Assembly (NCBI RefSeq): GCF_900105245.1 | Contig: NZ_FNSZ01000001.1 | Coordinates: 4,710,001-4,774,000, forward strand | Reading direction: 5' to 3' | From: Streptomyces sp. 1222.5 | GTDB lineage: Bacteria; Actinomycetota; Actinomycetes; Streptomycetales; Streptomycetaceae | Length of the DNA: 64,000 nt | Shown: piece by piece, positions 9,590 to 17,810 of the stretch | How the letters are laid out: each line of letters starts with the position of its first letter | How positions within the stretch are numbered: the stretch's first letter is position 1 | Notes under the pieces: model-generated | The model's input: only the letters and a program-made list of their open reading frames with translations | Databases searched by the model: none | What the model was told of the DNA's origin: nothing | Translations under genes and position numbers: made by a program

Positions 9590-9920
9590 GTAAGTCACCG
9601 CCCCTGGTGGGTAGTTCCGCGAGCGCCCCTGCGGTGTGCAGAGGACAGGCCTCATTGTCGCCGACAACGCCGCCAACGTATGTCGACTTGACGTCATTGA
9701 CTGGCGGGTTTCGTACGAATGGCGCGTATGGTCACTCTGTGTATCACGGCAGGTCACCGCGGGCAACGAGGTCCGACCGGAACCTGTCGTGTGGTTCTGT
9801 CGTTGACCCCCTCTACGGCCATGTCCGTTTTCTGACGGCTGGTCGGGTGAGGTGTCGAGACGATGTTCTCACGGCCCGTCAGGGGGGCGGGGTGCCGGGG
9901 CGACGCGGATCGGCCCGCCG
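9590..9920. promoter_or_regulatory. 331-bp intergenic region with a small palindrome
   Basis: There is no gene here. The region lies between the first gene of the secretion-like cluster and the stop of the TetR gene, both on the minus strand, so it should hold the cluster promoter. The one clear symmetry is TTGTCG-C-CGACAA at 9655-9667, 66 nt upstream of the cluster's first ATG, a possible operator. No terminator of obvious strength follows the TetR gene. Confidence 0.4.
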
Positions 9921-10544
9921 TCAGCGGGGCGTGAGGCCGTGCAGGAGCAGGTGGACGTGGGCGTCCAGGCCGGCCAGGGTCTCCTCCGCGTCGAGCGCGC
10001 AGCCGGCGATGAGCGCGGCCAGCCCGTGCAGGCTCGCCGCGGCGACGGTGGTGATGCGCTCGGGGTCGCCCTGGACGATCTCGCCCCGCTCCTGGGCGTC
10101 CGCGATCATCCGGGTGAAGGAGCCGAGGGACTGGTCCACGGCGGCGGCGAGCTGGGCGGAGCTGTCGGGGTCGTGCTTGCGCGCGAACATCAGCTCCAGG
10201 AGCTCGGGGTTCTCGACGGCGAACCCCAGGTAGGCCCGGGCGAGCGCGGTCATCCGCTGCTCGAAGGACTGGTCCGGGCGGTCGGCGGCGCTGCTCAGGG
10301 CCTCGTTCAGGCGCTCGTACCCGTCGAGCGCGAGGGCGTCGATCAGGGCCTGCTTGTCCTTGAAGTGCCGGCCCGGGGCGGCGTGGCTCACGCCGATGTC
10401 GCGCGCCATCTCGCGCAGCGAGAGGGCGCCCGCGCCCTTCTCGCGCAGCGTGCGCTCGGCGCTTTCGAGCAGGGCGGCGCGCAGGTCCCCGTGGTGGTAG
10501 GGGCGGTTCGCGGGTGACGGGGACATGCGGGACATGCGCGCCAT
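9921..10544 (-). CDS. TetR-family transcriptional regulator
   Basis: 207 aa. The N-terminal helix-turn-helix region (about residues 18-65: HHGDLRAALLESAERTL, then ALSLREMARDIGVSHAAPGR) is typical TetR, followed by a helical ligand/dimer domain with a WHG-like C-terminal part (TTVAAASLHGLAALIAG). Starts at 10544, 10535 or 10526 are all possible; I keep the longest. It is divergent from a short-chain dehydrogenase gene across ~90 bp that contains two inverted repeats, the usual arrangement for a local repressor of the neighbouring enzyme and of itself. The ligand is unknown. Confidence 0.85.
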   Translation of the reverse strand: MARMSRMSPSPANRPYHHGDLRAALLESAERTLREKGAGALSLREMARDIGVSHAAPGRHFKDKQALIDALALDGYERLNEALSSAADRPDQSFEQRMTALARAYLGFAVENPELLELMFARKHDPDSSAQLAAAVDQSLGSFTRMIADAQERGEIVQGDPERITTVAAASLHGLAALIAGCALDAEETLAGLDAHVHLLLHGLTPR

Positions 10545-10564
10545 CGTATCTCGATGTAGTCGGC

Positions 10565-10604
10565 GCCAATATAGTTGGCACTGCCACCATTGTTGTCATT
10601 GACA
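10565..10604. promoter_or_regulatory. Candidate TetR operators
   Basis: Two inverted repeats sit in the divergent tetR/SDR gap. One is GCCAA-TATAG-TTGGC at 10565-10579. The other is TGTCA-T-TGACA at 10594-10604, flanked by further imperfect symmetry (CATTG/CAATG-like arms). Both are in the span expected to hold the two promoters. Assignment to the neighbouring TetR protein is inferred from position. Confidence 0.55.
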
Positions 10605-10633
10605 GCATTGTTGCCGCTGCCTACATTGGCGTC

Positions 10634-11560
10634 ATGACTGAGACGAGCGAAGCGCGCGGCAAGCGCGCCAAGTGGAACGCGACCCACCTCCCCGACCTGA
10701 GCGGCCGCACGGCCGTGATCACCGGTGCCAACAGCGGTATCGGCCTCACCGCCGCCCAGGCGTTGGCCCGGGCCGGTGCGCACGTGGTGCTGGCCGTACG
10801 GGACCTCGGGCGGGGCGGCGCCGCGGCGGCGAAGGTGGGCGGCAGCACCGAGGTGCGCCGGCTGGACCTGGCCGACCTGGACTCGGTGCGCGAGTTCGCC
10901 GCCGGCTGGGACCGTCCGCTGGACGTACTGATCAACAACGCGGGCGTGATGCTCCTGCCGGAGCAGCGGACGAAGCAGGGCTTCGAGATGCAGTTCGGCA
11001 CCAACCACCTCGGCCACTTCGCGCTGACCAACCTGCTGCTGCCCTACGTGACCGACCGGGTGGTGACCGTGGCGTCCGCCGCGCACCGCATGGGCGACGG
11101 GCGGATCGACTTCGAGGACGTCAATCTGACGCGCGGCTACGGCCCCCAGCGTGCCTACTCCCAGTCCAAGCTGGCGAACCTCCTGTTCACCCTGGAGCTG
11201 CAGCGGCGCCTCACCGAGGCCGGATCCGGGGTGCGCGCCCTGGCGGCCCACCCCGGCTGGTCCGCGACCAACCTCCAGGACCACGCCGCCAACCCGGTCG
11301 TCCGGGTGCTGATGCGGACCGGCAACCGGTTCCTCGCCCAGGACGACAGGGCCGGCGCCCTGCCCACCCTGTACGCGGCGAGCCAGGACCTGCCCGGAGC
11401 GGCCTACGTCGGCCCCGACGGGCTGGGCGAGATGCGCGGTGCCCCCACCCTGGTCGGCCGCAGCGCGGCGGCGAGCGACCCGGAGGCGGCCCGCCGACTG
11501 TGGACCCTCTCGGAGGAACTGACGGGCGTGAGGTGGGGACTGCCCACGTCCGTCCGATGA
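10634..11560 (+). CDS. Short-chain dehydrogenase/reductase
   Basis: 308 aa, classical-to-extended SDR resembling the retinol-dehydrogenase/WW-domain oxidoreductase group. The dinucleotide motif is TGANSGIG at residues 30-37, the structural NNAG is at 101-104, and the catalytic pair Tyr175-x3-Lys179 is in AYSQSK, with Ser148 in VTVASAAHR. NAD(P)-dependent oxidation or reduction is expected; the substrate is unknown. The start at 10634 fits the family N-terminus (KWNATHLPDLSGRTAVITG), whereas the frame upstream runs through the operator region. It is controlled most likely by the divergent TetR protein. Confidence 0.86.
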   Translation: MTETSEARGKRAKWNATHLPDLSGRTAVITGANSGIGLTAAQALARAGAHVVLAVRDLGRGGAAAAKVGGSTEVRRLDLADLDSVREFAAGWDRPLDVLINNAGVMLLPEQRTKQGFEMQFGTNHLGHFALTNLLLPYVTDRVVTVASAAHRMGDGRIDFEDVNLTRGYGPQRAYSQSKLANLLFTLELQRRLTEAGSGVRALAAHPGWSATNLQDHAANPVVRVLMRTGNRFLAQDDRAGALPTLYAASQDLPGAAYVGPDGLGEMRGAPTLVGRSAAASDPEAARRLWTLSEELTGVRWGLPTSVR

Positions 11561-11684
11561 CAACCCGTGCCCGGCCGACTCACCGTGCATGAGCCCCAGC
11601 GGTGGCGGGAAGGCGGGGATTCACTGGAAAATCTGGGTGAAGCCGGCGCGGGAATCTCACCTTCGTGGGACAGAGTGGGGCCTG

Positions 11685-12455
11685 ATGAAGCGCATCTCAC
11701 GCAGCTCGGTCACCTCGCGTCCCGCGTTGCTCGGTGCCGTGGTGCTGCTCGCCCTGACCTCGGCCTCCGTGGCCGCCGCCGACGACGGACCGGGGCCGCT
11801 CGGGGTCACCGCGGACGCCGCCGTGACCCGGCAGAGCGTCCGGGTGGGCGCGCTCTTCGCCGCGGACCGGGCGGACCGGCTCGCCGGGGGCCACTTCTGT
11901 ACCGCGTCGGTGGTGCACAGCTCGCGCGGCGACCTGATCGTCACCGCCGCCCACTGCGTGGACGGACCCGACGTCGACCTGGTGTTCGTGCCGGGCTACC
12001 GGGACGGGCGGGCACCGTACGGGGTGTGGCGGGTGACGCGGCGCTTCCTTCCCGACGGCTGGGCCGAGGGCCGGGACGAGGACAGCGACCTCGCCTTCGC
12101 CACCGTCGCCGGACCGGACGGCCGGCACGTGGAGGACGTGGTCGGCGCCGACCGGTTCGCGACCGGGACGGCCACCGGCGCCACCGCCGTGACCGTCACC
12201 GGGTACCCGGACTCCCGGGAGGTGCCCGTCCGGTGCACCAACAAGCCGGCCCCGCACAGCCGTACGCAGCAGCGCATCGACTGCCCCGATCTCACCGGCG
12301 GCACCAGCGGCAGCCCCTGGGTCAACGGCGACGGCCAGGTCGTCGGCGTCCTCGGAGGCCACGAGAAGGGCGGCGCCACGGCGGACGTCTCCTACAGCGT
12401 GGTCCTCGGCGGCGAGGCGGCGGAGCTGTACCGGGACGCGTCGAACGCCTCCTGA
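11685..12455 (+). CDS. Secreted trypsin-like serine protease
   Basis: 256 aa from an ATG preceded by a GTGGGG ribosome site. A signal peptide covers about residues 1-32 (basic start, VVLLALTSASVAAA core). The S1 triad is visible: His90 in VTAAHC, Asp135 in EDSDLAFA, and Ser208 in GGTSGSPW. Two cysteines (72 and 91) flank the His as in chymotrypsin folds, and Cys184/Cys200 can pair near the Ser. It should be an exported endopeptidase acting outside the cell. It is a stand-alone gene between the SDR and a wall hydrolase. A longer frame from 11589 only adds residues before the signal peptide. Confidence 0.85.
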   Translation: MKRISRSSVTSRPALLGAVVLLALTSASVAAADDGPGPLGVTADAAVTRQSVRVGALFAADRADRLAGGHFCTASVVHSSRGDLIVTAAHCVDGPDVDLVFVPGYRDGRAPYGVWRVTRRFLPDGWAEGRDEDSDLAFATVAGPDGRHVEDVVGADRFATGTATGATAVTVTGYPDSREVPVRCTNKPAPHSRTQQRIDCPDLTGGTSGSPWVNGDGQVVGVLGGHEKGGATADVSYSVVLGGEAAELYRDASNAS

Positions 12456-12578
12456 TCCGGGCGGCCGCCGGCGGCAGCGTGACTGAGAGAGCGTCACTCC
12501 CGGCCGCCCACCTGTGAAATGACGCCACTTCGCGTCCAAATGGCCGTGAACCGCGCGCGCATGGGGGAAAGTTGAAAC

Positions 12579-13580
12579 GTGCGGAAGGTATGGGTGATCG
12601 GTGGGGCGGCCGTCGGGCTCGGCATGGGGTTCGTCATGCTGCTCGTCGTCGGGGTGTACATCGTCGCCGGGAACCTCGTCAACGGAGTGACCTCCGGGGG
12701 CCGGGGTCTGGCCAAGGGAGCCGTACCGGCCGCCTACAAGCAGCTCGTGCAGCAGTGGGGCAACCTGTGCCCGGCGCTCAGCCCGGCGCTGCTCGCCGCC
12801 CAGCTGTACCAGGAGAGCGGTTGGAACCCGACGGTCGTCAGTCCGGCCGACGCGCGCGGCATCGCCCAGTTCATCCCGAGCACCTGGGCGACGCACGGCA
12901 TCGACGGCAACGGCGACGGCAAGCGCGACATCTGGGACCCGAATGACGCGATTCCGTCGGCCGCCTCGTACGACTGCGAGCTCGCCAAGTACGTGAAGGA
13001 CGTGCCCGGGAACACCTCCGACAACATGCTCGCCGCCTACAACGCGGGGGCCTACCGCGTCATAAGGGCGGGCGGGGTGCCGGCCATCAGCGAGACGCGG
13101 AACTACGTCCAGCGGATCCGCAGCCTGGAGAAGAGCTTCGCCGCCCCGGTCACCCGGCTCGACCCGACCCGGCAGGCCGCCGGCGCCATCGCCTTCGCCC
13201 AGGGCAAGCTGGGCACGCCCTATCTGTGGGGCGGCAACGGCACCGCCGACCAGGGTGGACGCTTCGACTGCTCGGGCCTGACCAAGGCCGCCTACGACAA
13301 GGTCGGCATCACCCTGCCCCGGGTGGCCAACGACCAGTACAACGCGGGCGCGCACCCCTCACGGGACCAACTGCTCCCCGGTGACCTGGTGTTCTTCTCG
13401 GACGACCTCACCGACTCCCGGGCCATCCGGCACGTGGGTATCTACGTCGGCGGCGGGTACATGATCGACGCGCCCAGGTCGGGGGCGGTGATCCGGTTCG
13501 ACCCGATCGACACCCCCGACTACTTCGGCGCCACACGGGTCACCGAAGATGGCGCAAAAGCGCTCCCCACGACGGTGTGA
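12579..13580 (+). CDS. Bifunctional wall hydrolase: lytic transglycosylase + NlpC/P60
   Basis: 333 aa, GTG start 7 nt after GGGGGAAAG. A membrane/signal helix (about 4-30) anchors or exports it. An SLT-type domain follows (about 55-185) with catalytic Glu79 in LYQESGWNP and the supporting AAYNAGAYR motif. An NlpC/P60 peptidase (about 198-325) has Cys231 in FDCSGLT and His285 in IRHVGIYVGGG. The protein therefore can cut both glycan strands and stem peptides of peptidoglycan. I recall a similar two-domain protein in S. coelicolor (SCO4132 region), studied with growth and sporulation. No partner gene overlaps it. Confidence 0.88.
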   Translation: MRKVWVIGGAAVGLGMGFVMLLVVGVYIVAGNLVNGVTSGGRGLAKGAVPAAYKQLVQQWGNLCPALSPALLAAQLYQESGWNPTVVSPADARGIAQFIPSTWATHGIDGNGDGKRDIWDPNDAIPSAASYDCELAKYVKDVPGNTSDNMLAAYNAGAYRVIRAGGVPAISETRNYVQRIRSLEKSFAAPVTRLDPTRQAAGAIAFAQGKLGTPYLWGGNGTADQGGRFDCSGLTKAAYDKVGITLPRVANDQYNAGAHPSRDQLLPGDLVFFSDDLTDSRAIRHVGIYVGGGYMIDAPRSGAVIRFDPIDTPDYFGATRVTEDGAKALPTTV

Positions 13581-13593
13581 ACCGAGCGTGAAC
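13572..13593 (-). promoter_or_regulatory. PHO-like box upstream of the PAP2 gene
   Basis: Read on the minus strand, two contiguous 11-nt units GTTCACGCTCG and GTTCACACCGT match the streptomycete PHO-box half-site GTTCACC-like consensus with exact 11-nt spacing. They overlap the last codons of the wall-hydrolase gene and lie 217 nt upstream of the PAP2-phosphatase start. Orientation is opposite to the downstream gene, which weakens the assignment. Confidence 0.45.
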
Positions 13594-13809
13594 CCACCCC
13601 CTGAGCTGCGGAGATGAGTCTCTCTTCGATAACGTCTGAGTGATCATTCAGTGGAGAGTGGAACGTATTGATGGTGGCTGTGCGTTCCTGTTGACGTAGC
13701 CGAGCGGACGTCAGTACGGCAGTGCAGCTGAAGCGGGTCTACGAACCACGGGGGCAGGACCGACGCACGCCCGGTGCGTCCGGAATGACGACGAAGGGGC
13801 CGCAGCACC

Positions 13810-14514
13810 ATGGCTGTACTCGCCGAATCCGGATCGAACCCCGACGTCGACCTGCTCTACGACATCAATGGCCTGGCCAAGGATGCCCCGCCCTGGTTCG
13901 ACCGGATCATGGAGTTCGTGGGCGAGTACGGCCTGCTGCTCGCGATGGTGCTGCTGATCATGTGGTGCTGGTGGTCCGTGCGGCGCCGCGGTGGCGAGGA
14001 GGCGGCGCCCTCGGTGGCCGCGCTCGTGTGGGCCCCGCTCGCGGCGGGCCTCGCGGTCCTGGTGAACGTGCCGATCCGCGGCTTCGTCGAACGCCCCCGC
14101 CCCTTCGTCGACCACCAGGGCCTGGACGTCCTCGTCTCCGGCAAGAGCGACTTCTCCTTCGTCAGCGACCACGCCACGATCACCATGGCCCTCGGCGTCG
14201 GACTCTTCGTCGCCAACCGGAGGTTCGGCCTCGCCGGCATCGGACTGGCCCTGCTGGAGGGCTTCTGCCGGGTCTACATGGGCGTGCACTACCCGACGGA
14301 CGTCGTCGGCGGCTTCGCCCTCGGCACGGCGGTCGTCCTGCTGCTGTCGCCGCTCGCCACGGCACTGCTCACCCCGCTGATGCGGGCCGTGGAGCGTTCG
14401 CCGCGCGCCGGCTGGATCGTGCGGCGGCGGCCGGCGGAGCGGGCGCACCGGGACGCCCTGGTTTCTGGCACCCGCACGCCCCTGGAGTCGGAGGAGCGCG
14501 ACCTCGCGGCGTAG
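13810..14514 (+). CDS. PAP2-family membrane phosphatase
   Basis: 234 aa with five to six membrane helices. The three phosphatase motifs are present: Arg90-x6-Arg97-Pro98 (RGFVERPRP, Arg in place of the usual Lys), VSDH at 118-121 (His121; replaces the usual PSGH), and Arg154-x5-His160-x3-Asp164 (CRVYMGVHYPTD). Such enzymes remove phosphate from undecaprenyl diphosphate, phosphatidic acid or related lipid substrates at the outer membrane face. The changed second motif makes the exact substrate uncertain. A PHO-like box upstream suggests, but does not prove, phosphate control. It converges on the oxidase gene at 14654. Confidence 0.82.
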   Translation: MAVLAESGSNPDVDLLYDINGLAKDAPPWFDRIMEFVGEYGLLLAMVLLIMWCWWSVRRRGGEEAAPSVAALVWAPLAAGLAVLVNVPIRGFVERPRPFVDHQGLDVLVSGKSDFSFVSDHATITMALGVGLFVANRRFGLAGIGLALLEGFCRVYMGVHYPTDVVGGFALGTAVVLLLSPLATALLTPLMRAVERSPRAGWIVRRRPAERAHRDALVSGTRTPLESEERDLAA

Positions 14515-14653
14515 CCGTAGGCTCCCGCGCCTGACCGAGTTCTCCGCCGCGGTGTGCCCGCCACCCACCGCGCCGCTCCAGGTGCCGGCGGCGACAGCGG
14601 TGGCCATGGCGCCGTACGACATGAACGCCGGCGACCACGGGCGGGCGGTGGCG

Positions 14654-16228
14654 CTACAGCCCCTGCGCGTAGGAGAAGAAGCGCTGCGGGTCGTAGCTCT
14701 TCTTCACCTTCGCCAGCCGGGTCGCCGCGTCGCCGTAGTACGCCTTGCGCCAGTCCTTGAGCGTCGGGTCCGTGTAGTTCTGGTACGCCGCACCGGAGGC
14801 GTACGGCTTCATCGCGCCGTGCGCCGCGGTCAGCCAGGACTGGGCGGTGCCGCCGGACGCGCCCGCGCCCCAGGAGGCGATGTACTGGGCCAGCATCCGG
14901 GAGCGGCGGTGGACGAACGCCGTCGCGGTGGGGGAGACCCGGTTGACCGCTCCGCCGAGGGCCGTGAACGCGATGCTTCCCGCGCCGCCGCGCACCGAGG
15001 CGATCTGCTTCAGCACGGTCTGGATGCCCGCGGCGGACAGCGAGCGGTCGAAGAAGTCGGAGCGGGCGGCGTAGGTCTCGCGGCCCAGCTTGCCCTGCGG
15101 GGAGCGGCCCGGGGTGGAGCCGGGCAGATGGCACTGGGCGTCGGTGGAGAAGGAGGAGCAGCCGGCGTAGATCTCCATCGCCTCCTCGTAGCCGCGGCGG
15201 CGCAGGGAGACGGAGGAGGCGTTCGCCCCGGCCTTGTGGGCCAGGCGGTCCACGGCGTTCTGCAGCTCGCCGTAGGTACCGAGGGAGAAGCAGGCCACCG
15301 AGACGGTCGGGGTCCGGCCCGGGGAGCAGGCCAGGTGCAGGGAGGACCAGATCTCGTCGGGCTGGGTCGGGCCCCACTCCTGCCAGGCCTTGAGCACCGC
15401 GGCCGCCTTCGACCACGGCCACGTCATGTAGGCGGTGACCGCCTGCGGTGCCGCGTGGGTCTTGAAGTGCAGCTCGGTGACGACGCCGAAGTTGCCGTTG
15501 CCCGCGCCGCGCAGCGCCCAGAAGAGATCGGAGTGGTGGGTGGCGTCGGCGGTGACCTGGGTGCCGTCGGCCGTGATCAGTGTGGCCTGGGTGAGGCTGT
15601 CGCAGGTCAGGCCGTAGGCGCGGGAGGCGACACCGTGGCCGCCGCCGAGCACCAGGCCGGAGACGCCGACGGTGGGGCAGGAGCCCGCGGGTATGGTCAC
15701 GCCCTTCGCGGCCAGCGCGCGGTAGACGTCGATCAGCTTCGAGCCGGCGCCCACGACCGCCTGCCCGCCGCTGACCCGGATCCGGTTCAGCCTGGAGACG
15801 TCGAGGATCAGGCGGTTGTCGCCGGAGGAGTAGCCCGCGTAGGAGTGGCCGCCGTTGCGTATGGACACCCGGATGTCGTGCGCGCGGGCGTAGCTCAGGG
15901 TCGTACGGATGTCGGCGGCGTGCGCGACGTAGGCGACCGCGGCGGGCTTCAGGCCGTCGAAGCGGGTGTTGTACAGCTGGTGCGCCGTCTTCCAGGAGGC
16001 GTCGCCGGGCCGCAGCAGGGTGCCGTCGAGATCACGGGCGAGGGCCGCCCAGTTCGCGGCGGCGCCTGCGCTGGTGGTCTTCAGGGAGGTAAGAGACGAT
16101 GAGCCGGGCGACGGCGTGCGGCTGTGCGCCGTCGCGGAGGCGGAGTGGCTCCCGTCCGCACCGCACGCGGTCAGTGCGGTCGTCGCGAGGGCGGCCGCAC
16201 CGCTCGAGATGAATGTACGCCGTTCCAT
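14654..16228 (-). CDS. Exported FAD-linked oxidase (berberine-bridge/BBE type)
   Basis: 524 aa. The N-terminus MERRTFISSG with lipobox LTAC (Cys22) indicates Tat export and possible lipid anchoring. The FAD domain holds both covalent attachment sites of bicovalent oxidases: His128 in RNGGHSYAG and Cys184 in GSCPTVGVSG. The C-terminal BBE segment (AYQNYTDPTLKDWRKAYYG, then VKKSYDPQRFFSYAQ) is present. Such enzymes oxidise sugars, alcohols or specialised metabolites with O2. The substrate is unknown, and there is no biosynthetic cluster nearby. It is divergent from pstS across ~320 bp; a short palindrome CAACC-CAAA-GGTTG at 16324-16337 lies in its promoter side. Confidence 0.86.
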   Translation of the reverse strand: MERRTFISSGAAALATTALTACGADGSHSASATAHSRTPSPGSSSLTSLKTTSAGAAANWAALARDLDGTLLRPGDASWKTAHQLYNTRFDGLKPAAVAYVAHAADIRTTLSYARAHDIRVSIRNGGHSYAGYSSGDNRLILDVSRLNRIRVSGGQAVVGAGSKLIDVYRALAAKGVTIPAGSCPTVGVSGLVLGGGHGVASRAYGLTCDSLTQATLITADGTQVTADATHHSDLFWALRGAGNGNFGVVTELHFKTHAAPQAVTAYMTWPWSKAAAVLKAWQEWGPTQPDEIWSSLHLACSPGRTPTVSVACFSLGTYGELQNAVDRLAHKAGANASSVSLRRRGYEEAMEIYAGCSSFSTDAQCHLPGSTPGRSPQGKLGRETYAARSDFFDRSLSAAGIQTVLKQIASVRGGAGSIAFTALGGAVNRVSPTATAFVHRRSRMLAQYIASWGAGASGGTAQSWLTAAHGAMKPYASGAAYQNYTDPTLKDWRKAYYGDAATRLAKVKKSYDPQRFFSYAQGL

Positions 16229-16395
16229 GTCCGTCGCCTTTCCTCGGCTCTCCTGGAACGAGACGACGGCGCGTGCGGCAGGGTTCCCCCGAACGAGCTA
16301 AGAACGTCGAATATGTGTGCGTGCAACCCAAAGGTTGGAACCTCCACGTGCCCTCCCCGTAAGCATTCCGTGACCTCACCGGGCTGACGGCAGGG

Positions 16396-16439
16396 GTTCA
16401 CCCGCCGTTCACTTCCGGCCATCGGCGGCTTCACCTGTT
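16396..16439 (+). promoter_or_regulatory. PHO box of pstS (four 11-nt units)
   Basis: Four contiguous 11-nt direct repeats lie here: GTTCACCCGCC (16396-16406), GTTCACTTCCG (16407-16417), GCCATCGGCGG (16418-16428, degenerate) and CTTCACCTGTT (16429-16439). The first two match the known Streptomyces PhoP half-site closely. They lie about 110-155 nt upstream of the pstS start. PhoR-PhoP activation under phosphate limitation is the established meaning of such a box at pstS. Confidence 0.9.
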
Positions 16440-16551
16440 CTGCCTAATTTCGGCCGTGCACGGTGCGGAGGGGCGGCAAGACATGCGCCCACCTCACCTC
16501 ACGACCTCGCACGCCGCCGACAGCGGCGGCTTCAGGAAGGAACACCCGAAA

Positions 16552-17685
16552 GTGAAGCTTCAGCGCAAGAACCGGCTGCGCGCCCTCTCCCTCGGTGCTG
16601 TCGCCGTCTCCGGCGCCCTGGCCCTCACGGCGTGCGGCTCGGACGACAACGGTGACGGTGGCAAGGCGACGGGCAGCTCGAGCGCGGCCGCGAACGCCGG
16701 CTCGATCAAGTGTGACGACGCCAAGGGTCAGCTGCTCGCCGACGGCTCCTCCGCGCAGAAGAACGCGATCGACGCCTGGGTCAAGGAGTTCTCCAAGGCC
16801 TGTGGCGTCCAGATCAACTACAAGGGTGGCGGCTCCGGCGCCGGTGTGACCGCGTTCACGCAGGGCCAGGTCGCCTTCGCCGGTTCCGACTCCGCGCTGA
16901 AGCCGGAAGAGGTCACCGCTTCCAAGAAGGTCTGCAACGGCGGCCAGGGCATCGACCTCCCGATGGTCGGCGGCCCGATCGCCCTCGGTTACAACGTCCC
17001 GGGTGTCGACAACCTGGTCCTGGACGCCCCGACCCTTGCGAAGATCTTCGACAGCAAGATCACCAAGTGGAACGACCCGGCGATCGCCAAGCTGAACAAG
17101 GGCGTCAAGCTGCCCGACCTCAAGATCCAGGCGTTCCACCGCTCGGACGAGTCCGGCACCACGGACAACTTCACCAAGTACCTGATCGCCACCACCCCGA
17201 ACAACTGGAAGTACTCCGGCGGCAAGGCCTGGCAGGCCAAGGGCGGCCAGTCCGCTCCGCAGTCCGCGGGTGTGGCCCAGCAGGTCAAGCAGACCTCCGG
17301 CGCCATCGGCTACTTCGAGCTGTCCTACGTCAAGGACGGCATCAAGGCCGTCTCCATCGACACCGGTGCCAGCAAGCCGGTCGCGCCGAGCTCCGACAGC
17401 GCCACCGCCGACATCGCGGCCGCCAAGGTCGTCGGCACCGGCAAGGACCTGACGCTGCAGCTCGACTACAAGACCAAGGCCGAGGGTGCCTACCCGATCA
17501 CCCTGGTCACGTACGAGATCGTCTGCGACAAGGGCAACAAGGCGGACACCCTGCCCGCCACCAAGGCCTTCCTTCGCTACATCGCGAGCGAGGACGGTCA
17601 GAAGGTCCTCTCGGGCATCGACTACGCGCCCGTCCCCAACGAGATCATCGCCAAGGTCCGCACCACCATCGAGGGCCTGAGCTGA
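16552..17685 (+). CDS. pstS: Phosphate-binding lipoprotein of the Pst ABC transporter
   Basis: 377 aa from the GTG at 16552, chosen because it starts the signal peptide directly (VKLQRKNRLRALSLG) after AGGAAGG. The lipobox LTAC places the acylated Cys at residue 28. The mature part carries PstS hallmarks: GGSGAGVTAF, a phosphate-binding SDESGTTDNF loop, and YPITLVTYEIV near the end. It captures phosphate outside the membrane and delivers it to PstC/PstA. It is the first gene of pstSCAB and sits directly behind the PHO box. Confidence 0.97.
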   Translation: MKLQRKNRLRALSLGAVAVSGALALTACGSDDNGDGGKATGSSSAAANAGSIKCDDAKGQLLADGSSAQKNAIDAWVKEFSKACGVQINYKGGGSGAGVTAFTQGQVAFAGSDSALKPEEVTASKKVCNGGQGIDLPMVGGPIALGYNVPGVDNLVLDAPTLAKIFDSKITKWNDPAIAKLNKGVKLPDLKIQAFHRSDESGTTDNFTKYLIATTPNNWKYSGGKAWQAKGGQSAPQSAGVAQQVKQTSGAIGYFELSYVKDGIKAVSIDTGASKPVAPSSDSATADIAAAKVVGTGKDLTLQLDYKTKAEGAYPITLVTYEIVCDKGNKADTLPATKAFLRYIASEDGQKVLSGIDYAPVPNEIIAKVRTTIEGLS

Positions 17686-17810
17686 CCTGATCCGAGAGTG
17701 CGGCCCGGTCCACACGGCCTCCCGAGGACCGGGTCGCACCGTCCGGTGCACCGCCGCCAAGAGTCGTCACCCCCTCAGGGGGCGCACGGCTCAGCAGACC
17801 GGAGAACCCG

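Noticed and set aside
12545..12560. Single GGTTCACGGCC-like unit (minus strand) before the wall hydrolase
   Set aside because: A single half-site without a neighbour; chance match is likely.
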